Positions 12,265-23,700 of a DNA stretch of 64,000 nt are shown here, in pieces. The stretch spans positions 16,184,501 through 16,248,500 of the forward strand of contig NC_079135.1 in assembly GCF_945859705.1 (NCBI RefSeq). The letters are read 5' to 3'. The stretch's first letter is position 1; the number at the start of each line of letters is the position of its first letter. Position numbers and translations under genes: made by a program. Source of the stretch: Episyrphus balteatus. Its lineage: Eukaryota > Arthropoda > Insecta > Diptera > Syrphidae. A model generated the notes under the pieces. It was given only the letters and a program-made list of their open reading frames with translations. It was not told the DNA's origin and searched no databases.

Positions 12265-13819
12265 AACGAACAAATTCAGTTTCTTTACCCTCCAGTGTGA
12301 ATTTTCGTGGTATCTCGACTAATAAATCAATATATAGTCTATGATAACTGTTTATTTCAGTTTCATAGCTGACAAAAATATACATATGACTAGAAAAAAA
12401 GACGTTTGAATGTGAAATTATCAAAAATCACACTTCTAGACAAAAATTTCCTAAACTCAACATTGCTTTGAAATTTAAATTTATTCAAAACCTTAAACAT
12501 TAATATCCTCCAGCCATCTTCAAATACTTTTCAAAGCCTGATCTGAAGTGACATAAAACTATTTCGTCTATTTCATCCATTCAGACTACATTAAAGGCTC
12601 TTAAAATAACTAGGTACATGTTGTAATAAAAAAAAATATCACCTTCATAAAATTTACCTTGTACATATTTCTATAAAAAAAAAATAAATAATAAAAAAAT
12701 AAAAATGCCAACCTTAACTCCTCACATGCCCCAAGTTCAGTGTCGTTTTGGTTGGTTTCTTTTGATTGCAAGCAACCTGCTGCAGTAGTTACCTATACAA
12801 CAATACACACCGGATATGTCTGCACTGAGGTTAGATGATATGTTGGTATGGCACAACCATCACGGCACACGCTTAGTCATATTGCAACAGTGCACAATTG
12901 CAATATCACCGCTACTTCAAGAAGTCAGTCTTCTCTTCTTTGGTTCTCACTATTGTTCCAGTTTTACATTTTTATACCTTTTTCCGTATATTTCACCCAA
13001 TTTTTTTTTCTCTTCCAACTTCTTCTACTACCTCTTTCTTTTTATCTTACTATTTCACGTCACGTTGTTGTTTCTACTGTTGTGGTGGTTGTTTCTTTTA
13101 AAGTGCGACATAAAAATGTATATGGCCTGAAACCCCACCGCATTTTTGTTATAGCGGGGCCATAACAACAACGACGATGACGGTAACGGCAACAACGACG
13201 ACAACGACAAGAACATACTTTTGCTTCATTGAGATACATTTTCTGTGTGGAGCATGATGGATGTGGTAAGATATGCTTGTGCTGTGCCGTGGAGTGCTCA
13301 AGCAAGTGGGTTAAGAGTCCACTTTTATACGACTTTCCCCTTTACCTTGTCTCGCACCTCTCCGTCGTTGATGGTTATATTGGAAACCACATTTTATATT
13401 TCTTCTCTTACCCGATGGTAACAGGTATTTCGCTGTTAACTGGGTTAATGTTACGCACTATAAAAGAGAAAAGTAAACAACAACAACGATGACGATGAGA
13501 AATATAAAAAAAAAAAAAATTGACCACTTGTCTTCACTATGCAGAGAAACCATCGCATCGTTGAATGTCGTCTCTAAAACATATCTTTTAAACTCAAGCC
13601 CCCTTTATTTTCTAAAAACAGATATAAAATGCAAGTAAGCAGGTATGCGACAAATATGTACTGCGCCTGGCGTGGAAATTAATTTGCTTTTCGTGGTAAA
13701 TTTATGCAAAAACACGTTGCTTGTTAGACTTGCTTGCTACTACATTGTTTCATAATAAAACGAATAAAAAATATATATAAAAAAACGGTACTTTATGTTG
13801 GTTTTCTCTTTTATTTCAG
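12265..13819. other. Non-coding stretch before the first coding exon
   Basis: 12800-13500 is less AT-rich with triplet-like runs (ACAACGACGA near 13165-13210, GTTGTTGTTTC near 13065). It ends in the acceptor at 13818-13819. No gene seen. Confidence 0.5.
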
Positions 13820-13864
13820 ACGACAATTTAAGACGATTTATTTAAACCACACAACACATACAAA

Positions 13865-16800
13865 ATGAAATTAGCCATTTTAGCCATTTGCCTTTTGGGC
13901 TTCATGATGCTTGAATGTCATTCGTCGCCTGTCCAACTTGTAGAAAATTATGAACTTGCATCCAAAGCTAGAGCACTTGGTCGACAAGCGGTAGCTGGTG
14001 ATATTGCACCTGCTGCTGCAGCCGCACCTGCACCAGCTGCCTCTTCAGATGATGATGACGATGATGATGAGGACGATGATGATGATGATGATATTACGGA
14101 TTTGGTTGATGATGATGATGGTGAGTATTCTATAAGATAAATAGGACAAAACGGTGGTATTTCATTCAGTACAATTACTGTCGGGACTTGCAGACGACGA
14201 TGATGATGACGAAGATGATGATGATGAGGAAGATGACACACCACAAGGTCAAGCTGCTCCAGTTGCTGCTGCTGCACCAGCTGCTGCCGCTGATGATGAT
14301 GAGGATGATGATGATGATGATTATATTGATAGGATTTTCGATGATATTCTTGGAGGTGAGTGTGAAATAGAAGGGGAATGTAGAAGAAGGGAGGGGGTAA
14401 AGGAAGGGGAGTGAAATTTTTTTTTTAAATCCAACATTGAAGAAAAAATCGGATTTTTTTTTTTAATTTACTTAGGTAATACATGCAGTCGATTTTTCAA
14501 AATTTTCGAAAATCGATGGGAAAATATAATATTCGAAATTCTCATGTTAGAAAGGAATATTGACAATATCAGTTTTTTTTATAGTTTTTGAAATCTATTT
14601 ACTCAATAAATAGCAAGTCAATTTAGACAATTTTTCAAAAGCCGAAGCAGTCAAATTTAGAAAATAAAATTTTCGAAGTTTAGATCGAAAAAATATTGAA
14701 AATATCAGTTTTTGTAAATTTTTAAAATATTTTCTGTCAATTGTAATCCAATTTTAACAATATTTCAAAAACCAATGCAGTCTAAATGAGAAAATAAAAT
14801 TTTCGAAATCATCATTTTCGAAAAAACAAAATGACAAAATCAATTTTTTCTAATTTTTAAACTTTGTCAACCCAATTCTAAGCCAATTTTAACGATTTTC
14901 AAAAACCGATCCAGTCAAATTGAGAAAATAAAATTTTCGAAATCATCATTTTCAAAAAATAAAAATATTGATGAAATCGATTTTTGTCAATTTTTTAAAC
15001 TCTGTCAACTCAATTGTAAGCCAATCTTAACGATTTTTCAAAAAACGATGCAGTTAATATGAGAAAATCAAATTTTCGAAATTATCATTTTCGAAATATT
15101 GAAAATATCAATTTTTGCAATTTTTAAAATCTGTTAACTCAATTCTTATCCAATTTTGACGATATTTCAAATAAAACTTTCGAAGTTATCGAAGTATTCG
15201 AAAAAAATATTGAAAATATCAGTTTCTACAAATTTTTACAATCTCTTAACTAAATTGTAGGCCACTTTTAACTAATTTTAGAAAAAAACCGACACAGTCA
15301 ATAGTAGAAAATACAATCTTTGAAGTTATCATGTTCGAAAAGAATAATAATCCATTAACCTAATTATCAATTTTAACGATTTCTTAAAAACTGATGCAGT
15401 CAATATGAGAAAATAAATATTCGAAGTTATCATGTTTGAAGAAAATATTGGCAATATATGATTTTGCAAAATTTTTAAAATCTGTTAACTCAATTCCAAG
15501 CCAATTTTAACGATTTTACAAATAACCAATGCAGTCAATACAAGAAAATAAAATTTTCGAAGTTAAGATTGAAAAAATATTGAAAGTATCAGTTTTTTTA
15601 AATGTTTAAAATCTTTTCTGTCAATTGTAATTCAATTTTAACAATTTATCAAAAACCAATGCACTCTAAATGAGAAAATAAAATTTTCGAAGTTTAGATC
15701 GAAAAAATATTGAAAATATCAGTTTTTGTAAATTTTTAAAATATTTTCTGTCAATTGTAATCCAATTTTAACAATATTTCAAAAACTAATGCAGTCTAAA
15801 TGAGAAAATAAAATGTTCGAAATCATCATTTTCGAAAAAACAAAATGACAAAATCAATTTTTTCTAATTTTTAAACTTCGTCAACCCAATTCTAAGCCAA
15901 TTTTAACGATTTTCAAAACCCGATCCAGTCAATTTGAGAAAATAAAATTTTCGAAATCATCATTTTCAAAAAATAATAATATTGATGAAATCAATTTTTG
16001 TCAATTTTTTAAACTCTGTCAACTCAATTGTAAGCCAATCTTAACGATTTTGCAAAAACCGATGCAGTTAATATGAACAAATCAAATTTTTGAAATTATC
16101 ATTTTCGAAATATTGAAAATATCAATTTTTGCAATTTTTAAAATCTGTTAACTCAATTCTTATCTAATTTTGACGATATTTCAAATAAAACTTTGGAAGT
16201 ATTCGAAAAAAATATTGAAAATATCAGTTTCTACAAATTTTTACAATCTCTTAACTAAATTTTAGGCCACTTTTTACAAATTTTAGAAAAAAACCGACAC
16301 AGTCAATAGTAGAAAATACAATTTTAGAAGTTATCATGTTCGAAAAGAATAATAATCCATTAACTTAATTATCAATTTTAACGATTTCTTAAAAACTGAT
16401 GCAGTCAATATGAGAAAATAAATATTCGAAGTTATCATGTTTGAAGAAAATATTGGCAATATCCGATTTTGCAAAATTTTTAAAATCTGTTAACTCAATT
16501 CCAAGCCAATTTTAACGATTTTACAAATAACCAATGCAGTCAATACAAGAAAATAAAATTTTCGGAGTAATCATGTCAAAGTAATCAGTTTTTGCAATTT
16601 TTTAAAATCTTTTAACTCAATTGTAATAAAATTTCAACAATTTTTCGAAAACCGATCCAGTCAATATGAGAAAATACAATTTTCGAAATTATCATGTTCG
16701 AAAGAATAACAAAAATATCAGTTTTTACAAATTTTCAGAATCTGTAAGCTAATTTTAACGATTTTTGAAAAACCGATGCACTCAATATGAGAAAATAAAT

Positions 16801-17747
16801 TTTTGGAAGTTATCATCTTCGAAAAAAAATTGACATGACAACATTAGTTTTTGCAAATTTGTACAATTATGCGAATCTCAACATATTATCTAAGACCGAT
16901 GCAGTCAAAATGAGAAAACAAAATTTTCGAAATTATCATGTTCGAAAAAAATACTAACAATATCAATTTTAGCAAATTTTTGAAATCTATTATCTCAATT
17001 GTAAGCCAATTTTTAACAATATTACAAAAAAAAAAAAATTCGAATTTCGAAAATAATTTTTTTCGAAATTCTCATGTTTGAATTGGGATACGGGATACCT
17101 ATCAATTTTGCACCTCCCCACCCCCTTCCATTTCATTAAAAATTTTCCATTTTCAAATTTGAATTCAACTATAATTTTCAGATGACGACGATGATGATGA
17201 TGACGATGAAGATGAACCAAGTCCAGCTGCTGCCGCTGCCCCAGTTCAGCCAGCTCCAGCTGCTGCTGCTGCACCCGCTCAACCTGTCGTCCCAGCACAA
17301 CCTGCTGCCGCTGAAGTTATCGATGAAATCCAATCGGCTGCATCCGAAGGCGAAAATGTGATTGCTGGTGCTGAAGAAGGTGCTGTCGAAGGTGAACAAA
17401 ATGTATTTTATGACGAAGAGAACTCAGGCATCGATACAAAAGTCGACATCCAATCGTTGAATGTCAAGCCAATAGAAGCGACAACAGCTAAAGTAGCTGT
17501 AGCAGCTCCAGTTGTTGCTGCTGCTCCCGCACAAGTTGAATCATCTGATGATGATGACGACGATGATGATGATGATATTGCTGGTGCATTGGCCGTTGAT
17601 GATGACGATGAAGATGACGATGATACCGATGATGATGATGATGACGAAGATGATATTGTTGGTGATGATGTCATTGAAGCAAGACGTGCACGTGAGTCAA
17701 AAAAATCAAAACACACAAAAAAAACTAAAAAATCAGCTTTGCATTAA
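13865..17747 (+). CDS. Short acidic isoform of the same gene, 327 aa, with a read-through basic tail
   Basis: This uses the same first three coding exons (13865-14120, 14194-14355, and 17182 onward) but ignores the GTGAGT donor at 17692. The frame stays open for 18 more codons, RESKKSKHTKKTKKSALH, and stops at 17745-17747. The result is a signal peptide plus the whole Asp/Ala-Pro region, capped by a strongly basic tail and lacking the C-terminal domain. AATAAA hexamers follow at 17752, 18355, 18399 and 18403, so intronic polyadenylation is possible. Nothing in DNA alone proves the transcript: any intron is open for a few codons by chance. The composition of the tail and the clustered poly(A) signals make it worth stating. 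Confidence 0.45.
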
Positions 17748-20700
17748 CAAAAATAAAAATTTAAAAAAGAAATCATAAAAATTATAGATTTAGATAGAAA
17801 AAAAGAAAATTAAAAAAAGAAAAGTGAAAAAGAAGAGAGTTTGATGCTAGTCAAAGCTATCCAACTCAAAATTTTGTAAAAAAAAAAAACATCATTTCAC
17901 TAAAACAATCTGACCAATTAGAACAAAAAATGTAGAATTAAAATTCAAAAAAAAAAATTGTAAAGTAGATCATAATTGTTAAAAACTAAAAAAAAAATGT
18001 AGTTAAAATGCAACATCATCATTGTACATCCAACAAAAATTAAAAAAAAAAACATCAATTCACAAACTTCAGTGGGTGATTGGGAATTATAAAACGCTTG
18101 AAAAATGGCGTCCCATTAGAAAACAAAAAACAATTGCCCGCCGCCGGATTTCATCTCATTATTTTTTTGTTTTTTCTATTTTCAACAGTTTTTTTTTATT
18201 TTACATTTAACATCAAAAAATTTTTATTTAAAAAAAAAATCTAATATTAGTTTAGATTTATTTCATAATTGTGTCCTTTTGTTATATAAGCTATTTTATT
18301 TATTTAAATTATTTATTTATTTATTTATTTTATAAAAAAAAAGAAAGTTTTAAAAATAAAATAGTTAAATGTAACTTTAATATTTATTACAAAAAAAAAA
18401 TAAATAAATTGTGTTTGATTAATTAAAAAAAAAATATTGGGGCGAAAAAAACTAAACAAAAAATCAAAGGAAATCAAAAGGCGTGGTTTTAAATGAATTC
18501 ACATTTTATTGAAAATTTTTTCACAAAGATTTTTGAAAATATATTTTTAAATCGAATTATAAATTAAAAAATAAAATTTATCTTTAATATAATAACTTAA
18601 AAACAGAATCTTAGAAAAAAATTTTAATTTAAATTTTTTAAAAATCTAAAATCTTTGTGAATTTTAACTTCCAAGACGCATTATTTTTTTCAAGCGTTTA
18701 AAAAAAAAAAAAACATAAACAAATGTAAATTATTTTAATTTTTTTTAATCATTAATGTTTGTATAATATTAATTAATTTTGTTTAATATTATTCATACAT
18801 TTATGTTATATTTAAGTTAAAATAATTGTAAAATGTAAATTTGTATTATTTTCTTCTAAAACTACGCCTTTGTAGATTAATATCCTTTTTTGGTACTGTC
18901 GCTGCTCTTCTCTTCTGCTCTTTGTCACTTCGCTGCTTTTTCTTGTGGAAAATATTTTTTTTTTTTTGCTTATTTCTCTTTTGCTATTTATGTTGTGTGG
19001 TTTTATCTATTTTTTTTTAAGTGTTCAACTTTTTCATAAAATTATTATCAATAGAATTTTTCTTTATACTAAAACTGAAAAGAAAAAAAAAATCTATCAG
19101 CTTGAAGTGTATACGTGTATCTATCATCAAAGGGAAAGCTATCTTTGTACATGAGTAAGTTTGGTAATTGAAAAACTTTTACGAAACAAGAGAGGTGCGT
19201 TAATTTTTAACTATTTTGTTAGGTAGTTATACAGAATTTTAAGGGGGCTTTATTTAGATAACTTAAAAAAAATAATGTTCAAAGTTTCAAAAGACAAAAC
19301 ATGACTTGGTGACATGGAAAGCCTTTAAAATTTTTTTAGAATTTTCTTTTGATATAAGCAACTACTTGCGCCAACTTGAACAACCTTTTTTCAATTTTCT
19401 ATACTTTTTTATTTCAATTTAGTTGAAAATTCTTGAGTTTCTCTTGATTTTTTTTTAAATATGTAGCAAAAGAGGAAAGATTTTTCCAAATAAAAAAGAA
19501 AGTTCTTTGAACATCAACCAACCCAGTGTTGAATAAAAACAGAAGAATGATACAAACCATGATGATACTCATTTCTATACACGTCCTCAATCAATTCATT
19601 GATTTTGGTAAGGGTAAACGCTATGTTGAAAACTTTTTATATAAATGTAGGTAGCTAATGTGACTTTGTATAAAATAAATATGTACAAAAAAAGTCAAGA
19701 AACTTAAAGCAAAAAGAAAGAGAATTCTTGAATGACTTTGGTTCTTTATTTTCTTACTCATCGATGAAACAGAAGAATTTTATTTTAAAAAAATAATATC
19801 TCTAAAAAAAATGAGAGTAAAATTAATTAAAATGGGGTTTAATGTTTTTTGTTTAAATTTCAGTTAAAAACTTATTAAAAATTACTTTTGAATAGAACTT
19901 TTATGCGTAACTTCATCTTTTGATACAAATTAGCTTTTATGCTAATAAAATATTTCTTGACAAAAAAAAAGTAACGAAGTAATTTTTCAAAAAATTCATT
20001 TTTTTTTTCAAAATTACTACACAGATTTTTAGATAGAAAATTATTAATTTTTCTCGAAAAGCATAAGCCCCAAAGTTTATACATTTTTATCAGTTGCACA
20101 AAAAAAGTAGAAGCAATACATCGTCACTAATGTGACATTTATACAATGATTTTATTGATTATTTAAAATTGTAAATCTTTTTGCAAATAAAAGAAAATTT
20201 GTCGTTAAATAAAGCTAATCAATCTGTTTGAAAACAGACATGGAATTTTCTACTGTCTCAGGTGGGATAAAAAAGAAGCGATTTGAGGCAGGATATTTGC
20301 TTGTTAATCTTTTTGAACTTTTTTACATAAGGGCTGAATTTTAAATTGTATACGGGCTCAAAATTTTCCCGAGTTTCAAATCTCTATCATTATATTCATC
20401 CGTGTCGAAATAATTTTCAATGTTTCCATACAAAATATTGATAAATTACAGGTAGTTTTGAAAATTTTAAAATGTCCTAAGCACTATTAAGAGTGCACGG
20501 AAAAATTATTTTTAATTTTTTAAAAAAATGTTTACTCAGCTAGAAATACCCGTCAATTTCGTTGTTTTCATGATATTGAAGTTTATCTTCTTTAAGCTTA
20601 ACATTTTTCTGCAGCTACGTCAATCGGTAAGACACAAAATTACACCGAAGACCAAGTTTGCAGCTTCGAACTGTACTACTTCCTTCTTAATGCGCGAAAA

Positions 20701-23700
20701 ATAAAATGCACGACTGGGTCGCACGTACTTGCTCTTGTAGTTCACAGTTTCTTTATCTTAAATATCTATTGGAAATTTAAGATTTTGTTTAGTGTCGAGA
20801 AAAAAAAAAATAGAAAGTTTAAAAATTAAATTAAAATTTTTTTTTTTCAAAAATGTTTTTAAAAATATTTTTTTTTACATTATATACTTCAAAACGATGT
20901 CTGTAAATTTTTAATAAAATTGGCTTATGCTTTGATGAAATATATGAACTTAAAAAATATGTCGATTTTTGAAAAACGGCAACGCCATATTTCCGTTCTC
21001 GGCATTTTTTGCGAAAAACTAAAAACGCAGTTTCGTTAGAATCAATAAGTCTTTTACGTATACCAAATTTAATCAAAATCGTTAGAGCCGTTTTCGAGAA
21101 AATTGCAATACCTCGAAAACGTTATATGGGAGATATGCGTTAAATAGGAGATATTAAAAAAATAAAAAAAAAACGGGTCTAGGGAATAACGTAAAAAGCA
21201 TCTGTACCAACTTTCAAGCAAATCCATCCATCCGTTTAGGCCCTAGCTCGATGCACAGATGGACGCACAGACCGACGGCATGACGAAAACCACTTTTTTG
21301 ATCTTCTCCATCATCGTAATGTTAGTTTTGATTAAAACCTCAAATTTTTTTTTTCTACACGAAACCAATACTTGCCCTATAGAGCAAGTAAAAAACGTTA
21401 AATTTTTTTAAGCTCATATGTAACTTTTAAAAAAGCGCATCTAATAATAAATGTCACCACATACCAAAACCAAAAACTTCTTGAAATACAGCCCTTTTAA
21501 AAGACGCAAAAGGATATGAGAAAATATTAATTTCAATGTTTAACAATGGTTTTAATAATGCTACATACATATGTATTATGTATACCTATGAATTATATAC
21601 TTCAAAATTGTTTTAATCCATAATTCTGCTTTTCAAAATTTTATGAAGACTTTTGGTTTTAAATAACGTAAATTGAAATCGAAAAAATAATTTTGATACT
21701 TAATATGGTTTGGCTTTGTGACTGACAGGCAACTACATATGTGCCAGGCCTGTTTTCTTACATTCAATTCCATTTTAAAAATAATTTTAATTTAAACATA
21801 GAATTTATTTCAATGTTAAATGTTGCTAAAATACTTTTCTTATCATTCCTTATAATTGTTTTCTCTCGGTTTTTAAAACGGTTTTTATCGGTCTTTAAAA
21901 TGGTCTGTCAATAAAATTCAAATTGAGATAAAATCTGTAAACAGGAAAAATTTCATTGGGAACAGTAATAATAGCTGTGTTTTATTTTCCTTGTGATCCG
22001 TATCATTTTTTTTTATATTAGCTTAACAACAAAGGAGGATTTTGTTTTGTTATGGTATCGCAAATTAATAAGTTATCTGATCCGGATCACGAAGAAAATT
22101 AAACTCAGCTACTATAAGAAATAAAATATTGAATGGACGTTATAGATATTTTAAACATACCAGATATCGAAAAAATCATAGTTTACAACTTTGGGTATTT
22201 TTAAAAAAGTAAGAAAGCTTTTTGAATTACTAATACTTTGAGAAAAATATGTCATTGGTTTTTGTTTCCAAAAAAGTGATTATTTTTTCTCATAAAAACA
22301 ATTTATTCTACTTCGCGAATTTTGAAATACAATATTATTGTAAACAGGGATTTTTAAACTGATATTGGGCACCTACCCATATCTTTATAATTTTGAAAAC
22401 ATTTTTTATTTAACATTTTTATTAAATTGAATGAAAAATCATTCTTTTATGAATTTTGCTTATCGAGCTTTTACAATTCACTTTTCTGCACTTTTTATCC
22501 CAAAAGATGGATCGACGTGGAAAAATTGAATAAGGTATCACAAAAGTCAAAATCAATACACAAGGAACTTGTGAAGAATTCCCGTTTTCAAGTGCAAAAT
22601 ACTCCACTAACTGCACTATTTCTTCAGCTGATTGTATTGAAAAATTTTTTTCTCTCCAATACATTCATCGTTTTGGTCAAAAACTAGTCTTTTGGACCTG
22701 AAATTTTCGAAGACAGAAAAAGTCTGGTATTTTTTAATTTTTTTTTCACTTTCATGAAAATTTCATTTGGTATTGGAATACATGGCATTGCACGCTCTGA
22801 TATAGGCAACGCAACAAAAATATTTTGAAATTTTCTTGAAAACAAACATTTTCAAAAAATAAAAAAAAAACCTTATTTTATTTTTTATTTAAACATTAGA
22901 ATTAATTTTACTGCATACAATAATTTTATGAGAAAGGGTAAGTAATTTTATTTTATATTCACTATACCTACGCTTTTTTTTTTTAATTTTAATTTTAACT
23001 TAAAAAAACATATTTTTCCTATAAACACACCTAATTTTCCATATTTATCACTTAAATTTACTAAAAATAAAAACTAATAAAAAACCAAAATCATTGCTTG
23101 TCTTCTAACAAAACGAATACAAACAAAACGTAAATTTAACAAATTTTGTATCAAAAAAAAAAAAACATAACACGCAAGGAAACCATAAAGTTAAAAATGT
23201 CCTTTAAATGCTTTAATACCAAATAAACATTAATATAAACGCTTGCTTCAATATCATCATAATCCAGTTGTTGTTTGATATAAAAAGGACGATGTTTTAT
23301 ATCCTGTCGTCTATAAAAATCACTAAAAAGAATTATATTACAACAACAAAAACAATAACAAAAGAATAACCATAAAAAAAATGGAAAAACTGAACCTAAC
23401 AATTTAATTAACCAATAAAAATGCAATTAAATGTTTAACTAACAATACCACCATAACCATCATCAAAATCATCAACAAAACAACTGATATTTCCTACTAA
23501 AAAAGTCACCATATTACCACCAACCACCACTACCATCACAGCAAAATATACTAAAAAGCTAAAACCATATCACCATTAAAGAAAAATAACCTGCAAAATG
23601 GCTGTAGAATCCACAGTCTTATAATAAGCTTTTGTTGTTCCGCTTTATCATCTTTATATAACAAAAATAATAATAAAATAATACAAGAAAATAATAATAA

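Noticed and set aside
13948..14277. Minus-strand Ser-rich and His/Gln-rich frames opposite the Asp codons
   Set aside because: They are the antisense of GAT/GAC and GCT runs in the real exons.
14188..17778. Met-rich frames (runs of MMM) in the third frame of the acidic exons
   Set aside because: A shifted reading of GATGAT as ATGATG; not a protein.
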